DNA of 64,000 nucleotides from JAENVU01 sp046598395 (GTDB taxonomy: Bacteria; Actinomycetota; Acidimicrobiia; IMCC26256; JAENVU01), in NCBI GenBank assembly GCA_046598395.1, contig JBKJIQ010000040.1:1-64000 (forward strand), written 5' to 3'. Below, one piece after another: positions 47,320 to 56,108 of the stretch (position 1 is its first letter; the number at the start of each line of letters is the position of its first letter). The notes beneath the pieces are model-generated. The model saw only the letters and a program-made list of their open reading frames with translations. It made no database searches and was not told the DNA's origin. The translations under genes were made by a program, and so were the position numbers.

Positions 47320-48792
47320 TTACCGATCACGTTCAGGCGCGAGGGCGGCGAGCAACGCGGCGACCAGGCCGTCGACGGTGTGAGGGTCCGCTTCGGCACC
47401 GACGGTGAGACCACGTTGCTGGGCCGCCTCGGTCGTGACGGGTCCAATCGACACCACCGTCGGTCCCGGTTGGGGCAGCTCCCCAACGAGATCGCAAAAG
47501 TTGTTCACCGTTGACGCCGAGGTGAACGTGACCGCGTCCACCGCTCCGGAGTGCAACGCGTCCAGATCAGACGGGTCCGGGGTCGCCGTGACCGTCCGGT
47601 ACACCGCCAAGATCTCGACGTCATACCCGAGTCGCTCCAACCCCTCGGGAAGGACGTCACGAGCCAGTTCCGCGCGCGCGATCAAGACGCGGTCACCAAT
47701 CAGCGCCGGCGGAAACGCGTCGAGCAGCGACTCGGCCACGGAACGCTCGGGCACGAGATCGGCGCGTATCCCGCGGCGGGCAAGCGCCGCTGTCGTGCCG
47801 GGACCGATCGCGGCAAGCTTGAGCCCAGCGAGCGCGCGGACATCGAGGTCGTGATCGTTCAGGCCGCGCTCGAAGAACCCGTCGACGCCGTTCACCGATG
47901 TGAACACCAACCACGCGACGTTGTTGAGGCGCGGCGGGTCGAGTGGCAACGGCTCGAGCGCGATCGACGGCAGCTCGATCACCGAGGCACCGAGCTCTTC
48001 CAGCCGAAGACACAGCGTGCTCGCCTGTTCACGCGCTCGGGTCACGACGACGGTGCGTCCAAAGAGCGGCCGGGCTTCGAACCAGGTGAGGTCGAGGCCC
48101 GCGACGGCGCCAACCACGATCGCGCTCGGCGATTCCACGCCGAGTGCCGTGATGGTGGAGAGGGTGGCGCGCGTGGTGGCCTGCTCGGGCCGCGTGCCCC
48201 ATCGCACCGCCGCAACCGGCGTGTCCGGGTCGCGGCCATGTTCGATCAAGAGCTCCACGATCGACTCGAGCCGGCCCGCTCCCATGAGGATGACGAGCGT
48301 GCCACCCGCACGAGCCAACGACGCCCAGTCGGTATCGGTGGTTCCCTTGGTGGGGTCTTCGTGGCCCGTGACCACCGTGAAATGGGTGGACAACCCTCGG
48401 TGCGTGACGGGGATCCCGGCGTACGCGGGCGCGGCCACCGCACTCGTAATCCCCGGTACGACCTCGAAGGGAATACCCGCGCCGATAAGAACTTCGGCCT
48501 CTTCGCCACCTCGACCGAACACAAACGGGTCCCCGCCCTTGAGCCGAACCACCGTCGCTCCGGTCCGGCCGTGCTCGACGAGGGTTGCGTTGATGCCGTC
48601 CTGGTCCATCGCGACGCGCCCGGGCGCTTTCCCGACGTCGATCTTGCGCGCCGCGCTCGGCGCGAGGTTCAGCAACGACGGGTGGGCGAGTCGGTCGTAC
48701 ACCACCACATCGGCGCGCCCAAGCAGTTCCGCGCCCCGCACCGTGATCAACCCAGGGTCGCCCGGCCCGGCACCGACCAAGTACACCGTCAT
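47320..48792 (-). CDS. cobA-hemD: Fused uroporphyrinogen-III methyltransferase / uroporphyrinogen-III synthase
   Basis: 490 residues. Residues 1-245 are the SAM-dependent methyltransferase that makes precorrin-2 (VYLVGAGPGDPGLITV, RLKGGDPFVFGRGGEEAE, VPGITSA). Residues 255-490 are uroporphyrinogen-III synthase, which closes and inverts the ring (TVVVTRAREQAS, FTSVNGVDGF, TSASTVNNF). Such fusions are common in actinobacteria and route uroporphyrinogen III to both heme and siroheme/B12. The ATG at 48790-48792 overlaps the hemC stop (ATGA). An upstream in-frame start at 48849 lies inside the inverted repeat and is rejected. Confidence 0.95.
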   Translation of the reverse strand: MTVYLVGAGPGDPGLITVRGAELLGRADVVVYDRLAHPSLLNLAPSAARKIDVGKAPGRVAMDQDGINATLVEHGRTGATVVRLKGGDPFVFGRGGEEAEVLIGAGIPFEVVPGITSAVAAPAYAGIPVTHRGLSTHFTVVTGHEDPTKGTTDTDWASLARAGGTLVILMGAGRLESIVELLIEHGRDPDTPVAAVRWGTRPEQATTRATLSTITALGVESPSAIVVGAVAGLDLTWFEARPLFGRTVVVTRAREQASTLCLRLEELGASVIELPSIALEPLPLDPPRLNNVAWLVFTSVNGVDGFFERGLNDHDLDVRALAGLKLAAIGPGTTAALARRGIRADLVPERSVAESLLDAFPPALIGDRVLIARAELARDVLPEGLERLGYDVEILAVYRTVTATPDPSDLDALHSGAVDAVTFTSASTVNNFCDLVGELPQPGPTVVSIGPVTTEAAQQRGLTVGAEADPHTVDGLVAALLAALAPERDR

Positions 48793-49751
48793 CGCGGATC
48801 GCCCGAAACGTGTCGCGATTCCGTCGTCCCGGCAACGGAATCGCGACACGTTTCGTCGGGGTTCGGGTCGCTGACGAGGAGCGCGGCTCCGCCGAGATCA
48901 TCCAAGATCCGCCGTGCCACCATGGTCCCGAGTGCTTCCGGGTCATCGCCCGTGGCTTGCGTGCGAACCACTGTGGACCCATCGACGGTCGCGAGTAGCG
49001 CATCCAAATGCAACCCACCTGACTCGTTGACGGTCGCGTACGCGCCGCACGGCATCGAGCAGCCGCCGCCCAACCCACGGAGGAACGCCCGCTCTGCGCG
49101 TACGCCACGATGCTCTCGCGTGTCGTCGATCGCTCGCAATGCGTCGCGGCTCACCGAGTCGTCCTCACGGCACTCCACGGCCAGTGCACCTTGACCGACC
49201 ATCGGGAGCATCATCTCGGTCGTCAAGATCTCGGCGACGTACTCGGTCAGCTCCAGCCGGATGAGCGCGGCGTGCGCAATCACCACCGCGTCGAAATCGC
49301 GCGCTCGCTCAACTCGGGTCGGTACATTCCCGCGCAACTCCGCAAACGTGAGATCGGGACGGTAGGCCGCGAGCTGAGCGCGTCGGCGCACCGCACCGGT
49401 ACCGATCGTGGCACCAGGGGGGAGGTCCGCGAGTCGCGAACCCACGAGCGCGTCCCGCACGTCAAGGCGTTCGGGAACCGCCGCGAGTATCAGTCCGTCG
49501 GTGGTCTCCGCCGGCAGGTCTTTCGCGGAATGCACCGCGAGGTCGGCGTCGCCGCGCAGGACCGCGTCTTGCACTTCTTTCACGAACACGCCGGTGCCAC
49601 CGATCGCGTGAATCGCGCTCGTGCGATCGCGATCGCCTTGCGTGCTCACGATCACGAGTTCGCCAGGACGCCCGAGGCGCGCCACCACTCGATGGGCCTG
49701 CCAACGCGCCAACGCCGAACCGCGCGTGGCAACGCGAATGGGGGCGGTCAT
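48789..49751 (-). CDS. hemC: Hydroxymethylbilane synthase (porphobilinogen deaminase)
   Basis: 320 residues. Polymerises four porphobilinogens. The dipyrromethane cofactor attaches to Cys231 in GLGGGCSMPCGAYA; the N-terminal IRVATRGSALARWQA, HSAKDLPAE and RGNVPTRVER blocks are typical. The last 20 or so residues are foreign to the family and are encoded by a perfect 21-bp inverted repeat, so the gene seems to have been extended by an inserted palindromic element without losing its end overlap with cobA-hemD. The start overlaps the hemA stop (ATGA). Confidence 0.95.
   Translation of the reverse strand: MTAPIRVATRGSALARWQAHRVVARLGRPGELVIVSTQGDRDRTSAIHAIGGTGVFVKEVQDAVLRGDADLAVHSAKDLPAETTDGLILAAVPERLDVRDALVGSRLADLPPGATIGTGAVRRRAQLAAYRPDLTFAELRGNVPTRVERARDFDAVVIAHAALIRLELTEYVAEILTTEMMLPMVGQGALAVECREDDSVSRDALRAIDDTREHRGVRAERAFLRGLGGGCSMPCGAYATVNESGGLHLDALLATVDGSTVVRTQATGDDPEALGTMVARRILDDLGGAALLVSDPNPDETCRDSVAGTTESRHVSGDPR
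48804..48855. repeat. Perfect 21-bp inverted repeat inside the hemC 3' end
   Basis: Arms 48804-48824 and 48835-48855 are exact reverse complements (core AACGTGTCGCGATTCCG) with a 10-nt loop. It resembles a repetitive palindromic (REP- or MITE-like) unit. No second copy was seen in this window. Confidence 0.85.
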
Positions 49752-51022
49752 TCCTCGGGTTCACGAATGTCGAAGAGCGCACTCAGGGCATCGGAATACA
49801 GCTCGCCACGGGCGGTTCCGGCCGCTTCCTTGAGCCGGACGGTCGGCTCGTGGAGCAGCTTGTTCACGATCCCGTGACTCAAGGCTTCCACCATGTTGCG
49901 GGTCTCCGGGTCAAGACCGTCGAGCTTGCTACGGAACCGGGTGAGTTCACCCTGGCGTACTTCTTCGGCACGGTCCCGCAGACTCGTGACGAGGGGCGCA
50001 ACCTCGCGGGCCGCCCGATCCGTTTGGAACCGCTCCAGCTCCACTCCGATGATCTCGCGCACCGTGGAGACTTCTCGGCGCCGTTCGTCGAGCGCCGCTT
50101 CGGTCAGCTGGTGGAGATCGTCCACATCGTGCAGCGTGACCCCCGGAACTTCGGCGGCGCCCGGATCAACATCGCGCGGTACCGCAACATCCACGACGAG
50201 CAGCGGCGTACCACCGCGCCGGTCCATGACTGCCTCGATGTCGGCGCGTTCCACATGAACTTCGGTGGAGTCGGTCGCGGTCAGCAAGACATCCACGGTC
50301 GTGAGGACGTCTTGGAGATCTCCGAGCGGTACCGCGCGGCCACCGAGACGTTCTGCCAGCGCGACCGCGCGAGCATGGGTGCGGTTCGCTACCACTACCT
50401 CGCCGACGCCGGCACTCACCAACGCCCGTCCGAGACCTTCGGCCACATCGCCCGCACCGAGAATCAGGACCGAGCGCCCGCGCAAGGAAAACATCGTGCG
50501 TTCCGCGAGCGCCACCGCGGCCGACGACACCGACAACGCCTTGCGGCCGATCGCGGTGTCGGTCCGGACGCGTTTGCCGACTTCAATTGCATGACGGAAC
50601 ACCCGCGCCAACGCTTGGCCGGATGCGCCCTCACCATCGGCGAGCTGCCAGGCGTCGCGCACCTGGCCGAGGATTTCGCCTTCGCCCAAGATCATCGAGT
50701 CGAGCCCGGCGGCGACGCCGAAAAGATGGCTCACTGCGCTGTCGTCGTAGTACGTGTAGAGATGCTCGGAGAAATCCTCCGGCGGAGCGCTGCCCTGCTC
50801 GGAGAGAAACTCGAGCACGTCCGACACCGCCGAGTGGAACTTGGTGGAACGCGCGTAGATCTCCGTGCGGTTACACGTGGAGAGCAAGACCACCTCGGCG
50901 AGATGCTCACGACTCGAGAGGTCGTGCAGGGCCTTCACCATGCGTGACGACGGAACCGCGACCCGTTCGCGCAGTTCAACTGGCGCCGACCGATGGTTCA
51001 ATCCCACGACAATCACAGACAC
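49748..51022 (-). CDS. hemA: Glutamyl-tRNA reductase
   Basis: 424 residues. First step of the C5 heme pathway: reduces Glu-tRNA to glutamate-1-semialdehyde with NADPH. The nucleophile is Cys50 in LLSTCNRTEIY; GLNHRSAPVELRE, GEGEILGQVRDAW and the NADPH-binding GAGDVAEGLGRAL are present. The C-terminal dimerisation helix is complete. The start overlaps the upstream met8-like gene by 10 bp. Probably controlled by Rex through the shared operon. Confidence 0.97.
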   Translation of the reverse strand: MSVIVVGLNHRSAPVELRERVAVPSSRMVKALHDLSSREHLAEVVLLSTCNRTEIYARSTKFHSAVSDVLEFLSEQGSAPPEDFSEHLYTYYDDSAVSHLFGVAAGLDSMILGEGEILGQVRDAWQLADGEGASGQALARVFRHAIEVGKRVRTDTAIGRKALSVSSAAVALAERTMFSLRGRSVLILGAGDVAEGLGRALVSAGVGEVVVANRTHARAVALAERLGGRAVPLGDLQDVLTTVDVLLTATDSTEVHVERADIEAVMDRRGGTPLLVVDVAVPRDVDPGAAEVPGVTLHDVDDLHQLTEAALDERRREVSTVREIIGVELERFQTDRAAREVAPLVTSLRDRAEEVRQGELTRFRSKLDGLDPETRNMVEALSHGIVNKLLHEPTVRLKEAAGTARGELYSDALSALFDIREPEE

Positions 51023-51663
51023 GAGCGGAGCAACTCCCTAGCTTCAGCCTCGCGGCCACCACGGACGAGATCGAGAATGCCGGACTCGAAGGCTTGTCGC
51101 CAATCGGCGTCCTCGCTGGAACGCCCCGAAGATCGAATCGCTTCCCGGGCCTCCGAGAGAATCTCGAGCAGCGTGGCGTACTCCTCACCCATTTCGGTGG
51201 CCACATGGTCTCGGAGGAAGGTGGCGAGCGCCGGACTGCGCCCGTTCGTACTGACCGTGACCACAATGTCGCCACGCCGAATGATCGACATGAGCGTAAA
51301 TGAGCAGTTCATCGGGTCATCGGCCGAGTTGGTCCAGACCCGGCGTGCTTCGCCCTCGTCGAACACGGACTGGTTCACCGTGGCATCGGCCGTGGCGGTG
51401 ATCGCCAGCCAGGCTTCGTCGAGGTCCGTCGGTACGAAACCCCGCTCGTGCCAGGTGAGTCTTCCCTCTGAGGCCCAATCGCGAATCTGATCGACCGCCT
51501 CGGGCGCGACCACCACGACATCGGCGTTGGCAGTGAGGAGGCCCTCGATCTTGCGCTGTGCGATCCGACCCGCGCCCACGACGATGCACCGCCGGCCCGC
51601 CACCAGGAAATTGGCGGGATACCCAACCAGGCTCGGCCGCACGCGCTTCTGCGCCCCGGTCAC
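51013..51663 (-). CDS. Precorrin-2 dehydrogenase / sirohydrochlorin ferrochelatase-type protein (Met8/CysG N-terminal family)
   Basis: 216 residues from the GTG at 51661-51663, with AGGGG 8 nt upstream. NAD-binding VAGRRCIVVGAGRIAQRKIEGLL at about 20-42 and the SFTLMSIIRRGDIVVTVSTNGRSPALA motif identify the Met8/CysG-N family, which oxidises precorrin-2 to sirohydrochlorin. Fits with CobA in the fusion downstream: the two give the siroheme branch. An upstream open frame to 51858 overlaps rex and has no homology. Overlaps hemA by 10 bp. Confidence 0.9.
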   Translation of the reverse strand: MTGAQKRVRPSLVGYPANFLVAGRRCIVVGAGRIAQRKIEGLLTANADVVVVAPEAVDQIRDWASEGRLTWHERGFVPTDLDEAWLAITATADATVNQSVFDEGEARRVWTNSADDPMNCSFTLMSIIRRGDIVVTVSTNGRSPALATFLRDHVATEMGEEYATLLEILSEAREAIRSSGRSSEDADWRQAFESGILDLVRGGREAEARELLRSCL

Positions 51664-51751
51664 GTCATTTCCCCTCTTGGCCCTGCGGGCCCGGGCCGGT
51701 CGGGCCCCGCTCGGCGAACGCGGGCCAGGTACACGCCGTTCTGCGCCTCGC

Positions 51752-52441
51752 TCACGATGCCCGCTCCTCGAGCCGACGGTGGGATTGATAGAAGGAGAGG
51801 ATCTGCAGTTCGGTGGCCAGGTCGACCTTGCGGACCGAAACTTTCTCCGGAACAACAATGACCGCTGGCGCGAAGTTCAGGATCGACTGCACCCCGGCGG
51901 CGACCAACTGATCCGCAACCAGTTGGGCGGCGGCCGCGGGAGTGGCGATGATTCCGATCGTGATGCCACGGGTTCGCACCAGCTCGGCCAGATCCTCCAC
52001 GGCCTCGATCGCGAGCTCTCCGACCACCGTGCCGACCTTCGCCGGGTCAGCATCCACCAGTGCGAGGACCCGAAACCCTCGGTCACTCAACCCCGCGTAG
52101 TTCGCGAGCGCCTGGCCGAGATTGCCGAGGCCGACGATCGCGACCGGCCAATCGTGGGTGAGGCCGAGTTCACGGGAGATGCGATCAAGGAGGAATGCCA
52201 CCTCGTAGCCCACACCTCGGGTGCCGTAGGAACCGAGGTACGACAGGTCCTTGCGCACTTGTGCAGCATTCACGCCCGCGAGCACGGCGAGCCGCTCAGA
52301 GGACACCGTGTCGACGTCGTCGTCACCGATCTCGACCAGGGCGCGGTAGTAAAGCGGGAGGCGAGCCACCGCCGCACCAGGGATCTTCCGAGGCGTGCTC
52401 GCTGCTCCGATGCGCTGGGCCACCCAGCACCTGCTTCCCAT
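51752..52441 (-). CDS. rex: Redox-sensing transcriptional repressor Rex
   Basis: 229 residues from the ATG at 52439-52441 (a TTG at 52477 adds 12). N-terminal winged helix (VARLPLYYRALVEI, VNAAQVRKDLSYLGSYGTRGVGY) and NADH-binding Rossmann domain (VAIVGLGNLGQALANY), closing with the swapped C-terminal helix (LATELQILSFYQSHRR). Rex releases DNA when NADH/NAD+ rises, inducing respiratory genes. The rex-hemACD order is known from Streptomyces coelicolor. A Rex-box-like site is 48 bp upstream of this ATG, so autoregulation of rex and the heme genes is likely. Confidence 0.96.
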   Translation of the reverse strand: MGSRCWVAQRIGAASTPRKIPGAAVARLPLYYRALVEIGDDDVDTVSSERLAVLAGVNAAQVRKDLSYLGSYGTRGVGYEVAFLLDRISRELGLTHDWPVAIVGLGNLGQALANYAGLSDRGFRVLALVDADPAKVGTVVGELAIEAVEDLAELVRTRGITIGIIATPAAAAQLVADQLVAAGVQSILNFAPAVIVVPEKVSVRKVDLATELQILSFYQSHRRLEERAS

Positions 52442-52489
52442 GGTCGCCCACGCGCTCCGCCTGGGCTGGACCGCCAAGATACACCCGCC

Positions 52490-52507
52490 TCGTGCACTTC
52501 TTCACAA
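52490..52507. promoter_or_regulatory. Rex operator-like site
   Basis: TCGTGCA-CTTC-TTCACAA on the plus strand, or TTGTGAAGAAGTGCACGA on the minus strand. One half-site is perfect and the other matches 5 of 7 bases of the Rex consensus TTGTGAA-N4-TTCACAA. It lies 48 bp upstream of the rex ATG and 79 bp upstream of the divergent membrane-protein gene, so it could regulate both. Confidence 0.6.
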
Positions 52508-52586
52508 GCAGCCCGCTGAGTCTCGAACGCCCCGGGATGGGGCGCCTGCGGGCTGGGGATGGCCCGTCACGTACGCTCGGCGCGCC

Positions 52587-53303
52587 ATGGTCGTCGGGCT
52601 TGCCTTTCTCGCCACCGCCGTCGCGACCCTCTTCTTCCAGGCCACGCTGGTCCGAGCCACGCGTGACCACCGTCCCCAGGACCGGGCGTGGACTATTGCG
52701 CTCGGTCTCACCGCACTCGCGTCCGCCGCGCTGGCGACCGGCACCTCCACTGGCTGGGACAACGGGACCTTCCGGGTCTTCTATCTACTCGGAGCGGTGC
52801 TCTCGGTTCCATGGTTGGCCCTGGGGACCGTCCATCTCCTCGCCCGGCCCGCGGTCGCCAAGCGGGTCGAGCGGGGACTCATCTTCGTGAGCGGTCTCGC
52901 GGTTGGAGTGTTACTCGCGGCGCCGATGAAGACGGTGCACGGCACTGCCATTCCTATCGGCAAGCACACGTTCGACGTGTTCCCGCGCGTGCTGGCGGCG
53001 GCCGGGAGTGGCATAGGGGCAACGATCATCATTGTGGGCGCGCTCATCTCCGCGTGGCGCTTCGGCCACGACCGCTCGGCCATCGGCCACGGACGCCGAG
53101 CGCTCGCAAACCTGCTCATCGCACTGGGAACCATCACGCTCTCGAGCGGCGGACTCCTCCAGGGCATCGCGGGCAAGGACGAGGCGTTCGTGCTTTCTCT
53201 CGCGATCGGAATCAGCGTGATCTATGCAGGATTCCTCGTCGCCACATCCGCGCCCACTCCGAGCGACGCCGCGAGTTCGCGCCGCAGCACCTTGCCTGCC
53301 TGA
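52587..53303 (+). CDS. Polytopic membrane protein, divergent from rex
   Basis: 238 residues from the ATG at 52587. About seven hydrophobic helices (VVGLAFLATAVATLFFQATLV, AWTIALGLTALASAALATG, VFYLLGAVLSVPWLALGTVHLL and others) with short loops, small polar termini. No family recognised. TACGCT at 52572-52577 ends 9 nt before the ATG, fitting a leaderless -10 element, and the Rex-like site is just upstream, so a role in respiration or redox is possible. The 3' end overlaps the convergent acyl-CoA ligase gene by 82 bp. Confidence 0.75.
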   Translation: MVVGLAFLATAVATLFFQATLVRATRDHRPQDRAWTIALGLTALASAALATGTSTGWDNGTFRVFYLLGAVLSVPWLALGTVHLLARPAVAKRVERGLIFVSGLAVGVLLAAPMKTVHGTAIPIGKHTFDVFPRVLAAAGSGIGATIIIVGALISAWRFGHDRSAIGHGRRALANLLIALGTITLSSGGLLQGIAGKDEAFVLSLAIGISVIYAGFLVATSAPTPSDAASSRRSTLPA

Positions 53304-54718
53304 TTGCGCGGCAGTTCGGGGACCAGGTGCACTGCGGTCGGGACCTTGTACCGAGCCAAGCGACGTGCGACGTGGTCGCGAAGTGACGCAAGCGTTGGCG
53401 CGGTTCCGGCGCGTGCCACCACGAACGCGGCGATCGACTCGCCGGTGCGCGGACTCGGCACGCCGATGACAGCAACGTCGGCAACGTCGGCATGCTCCTT
53501 CAACGCGTCCTCGACTTCGGCCGGGTAGACATTGAACCCGGACACGATCACCAGGTCCTTCATCCGATCCACCAGGCTGAGGAAACCGTCGTCATCGGCA
53601 ACCGCGACGTCGCCGGTTCGGAGCCAGCCGTCGTGCAGCACACGCGCGGTGGCCTCCGCATCCTCCCAGTAGCCCACGAACACATTGGGTCCCCGCACCC
53701 AGATCTCGCCGGGATCACCCACCGTGACGTCGGTGCCATCCTTGTCGACGAGCCGCACCTCGACACCAGGGAGCGGCGGACCGATCGAACCCCAGCGGGG
53801 CCGGCGATCGACCGCGGTCGTTGACACAATCGGCGCCGCCTCCGTGAGGCCGTAACCCTCGTAGATGGTGACCCCGAAGCGATCGTGGAACCGCGTCGCG
53901 ATCGCTTCGGGCAGCTCGGCCGCTCCCGCAACCGCGAGCCGGACGGTTCTGAACGCCCCAGTGCTCGCTACCGACTCCGGAAGTTCCAAGAACGCGGAAA
54001 ACATCGCGGGGACCCCCGCCACCATCGACACGGCGTGCTCGCGAACCAGCTCGACGGCGCGCACGGGATCGAACTGCGGAAGCAACACGATGCGAACACC
54101 ACCGGCGAGCGCAACCCCGAGGGCGACGTTGAGACCGAACACATGGAAGAACGGCAACGTGGCAAGCCCAACATCTTCGGGACCGACCTGCAATCCAGGG
54201 TGTGACTGCACCTGACCGATATTGGCGGCGAGGTTCCCATGCGTGAGCATCGCGGCTCGAGGCGCACCGGCGGTGCCCGATGTGAACAGCAGGACCGCGA
54301 CTTCGTCGTCATCGCGCTCGGCTTCCGCGCCCATCGGCTCACCGGGCGGCAAGGCCCCGCTTGCGATCGCGCCCGGCAACTCCGCGAGGTGCTCTGCTCC
54401 GGCCCCGAGCACCAGCACGTTGGCCCCGACTCGCTCCAGTTCGGCCGCGTGGGCAACCGCGGGAGCCGCGGGATTGAGCGGTACGGCGACGGCACCGCAC
54501 CACAACGCGCCGAGGTAGGCGCCGATGAAACTCAGGTCGTTCCATGCCGCGATCGCGACTCGGTCGCCGGCAACGACCCCCAGCCGCTGGAAACCCCCTG
54601 CGGTGGTCGCGGCCAGCACTTCGAGCTCCGCGAATGTGAGCGCGGTTTCACCCTCGATGATCGCAATCGCATCGGGGCGCGCCTGCGCGTGACGAAGCAG
54701 AACGGAGACCAGGTTCAC
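53222..54718 (-). CDS. Acyl-CoA synthetase / long-chain fatty-acid-CoA ligase (AMP-binding)
   Basis: 498 residues from the GTG at 54716-54718 (opening VNLVSVLLRHAQARPDA matches the family); an upstream in-frame start at 54865 would add 49 unrelated residues. Activates a carboxylic acid with ATP then CoA. AMP-binding P-loop LLFTSGTAGAPRAAMLTHGN, YGLTEAAPI, and the hinge/A8 block GWLRTGDVAVADDDGFLSLVDRMKD; the catalytic lysine is in NQAGKVLRREL. Chain length is not predictable. Divergent from the acyl-CoA dehydrogenase gene with 229 bp between. Confidence 0.92.
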   Translation of the reverse strand: MNLVSVLLRHAQARPDAIAIIEGETALTFAELEVLAATTAGGFQRLGVVAGDRVAIAAWNDLSFIGAYLGALWCGAVAVPLNPAAPAVAHAAELERVGANVLVLGAGAEHLAELPGAIASGALPPGEPMGAEAERDDDEVAVLLFTSGTAGAPRAAMLTHGNLAANIGQVQSHPGLQVGPEDVGLATLPFFHVFGLNVALGVALAGGVRIVLLPQFDPVRAVELVREHAVSMVAGVPAMFSAFLELPESVASTGAFRTVRLAVAGAAELPEAIATRFHDRFGVTIYEGYGLTEAAPIVSTTAVDRRPRWGSIGPPLPGVEVRLVDKDGTDVTVGDPGEIWVRGPNVFVGYWEDAEATARVLHDGWLRTGDVAVADDDGFLSLVDRMKDLVIVSGFNVYPAEVEDALKEHADVADVAVIGVPSPRTGESIAAFVVARAGTAPTLASLRDHVARRLARYKVPTAVHLVPELPRNQAGKVLRRELAASLGVGADVATRNPA

Positions 54719-54877
54719 GGCCGGAGAGTCTGCCACGAAGCAGGGTTGGCGTTGGAGTGTGGGTTCGAAGCCGATGATGGTGGCAAAGAGCGTGCCGGAC
54801 TCCCAGAGAGGGCAGTTCCGAGGCCCCTGCTTCGGGCCCGCGACTGTTTCGACATCTGTAACCACCGCCTACTGGGT

Positions 54878-54893
54878 TTCTTGCAGACAAGAA
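54878..54893. promoter_or_regulatory. Palindromic operator candidate upstream of the dehydrogenase trio
   Basis: TTCTTG-CAGA-CAAGAA is a perfect 6+6 inverted repeat, 54 bp upstream of the acyl-CoA dehydrogenase ATG in the divergent intergenic region. It is a typical size for a dimeric repressor site. No cognate regulator lies beside it. Confidence 0.45.
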
Positions 54894-54947
54894 CGCTCGC
54901 GCCTGTAAGCATGAGCGCTCGCGACTTTGCCGACCAACGGAGCACCA

Positions 54948-56090
54948 ATGAAATCCACGAGCACTCTGAAGGACCGCGTCGAACTGGTCCTCCCCGATGT
55001 CCGAGAGGCGGCGGCGGGAGTGGACCGCGACGGCTCGTTCCCGGCGGACCAAGTGCAAGCACTTGCCGACAACGGGTTGCTGGGCCTGACGATCTCGCCC
55101 GATGTTGGAGGCCTCGGTGGCGGGCCAACGGAATTGGTCGAAACCATGATGGCGGTCGCATCCGCATGCGGATCGACGGCGATGGTCTATCTGATGCACA
55201 TCGCCGCAGCCTCGGTTGTCGCTGCGGCTCCTCCGGTCGACGGCGGTGACGAGCTGTTGCGAGACTTCGCGAGCGGCGCTCGGCTCGGGACGCTCGCGTT
55301 CAGCGAGAAGGGTTCACGCAGTCACTTCTGGGCGCCCGTCTCTCAGACGACACGGATGACTTCGGACGCGGTCGCGCTCAAAGCGGACAAGAGTTGGGTG
55401 ACGTCGGCAAACCGGGCCGATGTGTACGTCGCCAGCTGCCTGGCGCCAGGGTCGGAGACACCGATGGAGTCGAACCTGTATGTCGTCAACCGGAGGGACG
55501 CCGGGGTCAAGGTGCTCGACGCATTCGACGGCGTCGGATTGCGCGGCAACGACTCCGCGCCGGTGCGACTCGATGTTGAAGTAAGCGACGGCGCCCGACT
55601 CGGCGACGAGAAAGGCGGCTTCGGGCTGATGATGCAGGTCGTGCTGCCGTGGTTCAGCCTCGGCAACTCGGCGGTGTCGTTGGGTCTCGCCCGGGCGGCG
55701 TTGGAGGCAGCGATCGGTCACGCGACCGGTTCCCGCTTGGAACACCTCGACTCGACATTGGCCGACCTTCCCACCATTCGGGCGTATCTGGCCAAGGGTT
55801 GGGTCGATCTGGCCGCGCACGAAGCGCTCCTGAAGGAGACGGCATCCCGGGTCGAGACCCCCGACGACGGCACGGTCCTTGCAGTGCTCACCACCAAGGC
55901 GGCGTGCAACGAAGCGGCGCTCCGCATCACCGACATCGCGATGCGCGTTGCCGGCGGCGCCGGGTTCTCGAAGCACTTGGGAATTGAGCGGTTCGCCCGC
56001 GATGCCCGCGCCGGGTTTGTGATGGCGCCCACGTCAGATGCCCTCTTCGACTTCGCTGGCCGTGCCCTTTGTGGCATGGACCTCTTCTGA
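54948..56090 (+). CDS. Acyl-CoA dehydrogenase family flavoprotein
   Basis: 380 residues from the ATG at 54948 (GGAG 8 nt upstream; a TTG at 54927 adds 7). FAD-dependent alpha,beta-dehydrogenation of an acyl-CoA, or a related monooxygenase reaction. Typical blocks: LADNGLLGLTISPDVGG, STAMVYLMHIAAAS, LAFSEKGSRSHFWAP, and the C-terminal ALRITDIAMRVAGGAGFSKHLGIERFARDARAGFVMAP. The last block replaces the usual GxGY around the active site, so it is nearer to the sulfur-acquisition/monooxygenase-like branch than to beta-oxidation enzymes (inference). First gene of a tight three-gene unit. Confidence 0.9.
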   Translation: MKSTSTLKDRVELVLPDVREAAAGVDRDGSFPADQVQALADNGLLGLTISPDVGGLGGGPTELVETMMAVASACGSTAMVYLMHIAAASVVAAAPPVDGGDELLRDFASGARLGTLAFSEKGSRSHFWAPVSQTTRMTSDAVALKADKSWVTSANRADVYVASCLAPGSETPMESNLYVVNRRDAGVKVLDAFDGVGLRGNDSAPVRLDVEVSDGARLGDEKGGFGLMMQVVLPWFSLGNSAVSLGLARAALEAAIGHATGSRLEHLDSTLADLPTIRAYLAKGWVDLAAHEALLKETASRVETPDDGTVLAVLTTKAACNEAALRITDIAMRVAGGAGFSKHLGIERFARDARAGFVMAPTSDALFDFAGRALCGMDLF

Positions 56091-56108
56091 GACCGGAAAG
56101 AACTCACC

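Noticed and set aside
48804..48855. Inverted repeat as a terminator for the heme operon
   Set aside because: No T-run, and it lies inside overlapping coding genes that continue downstream.
47551..49194. 547-residue plus-strand frame across cobA-hemD and hemC
   Set aside because: Opposite two unambiguous enzyme genes; no family features.
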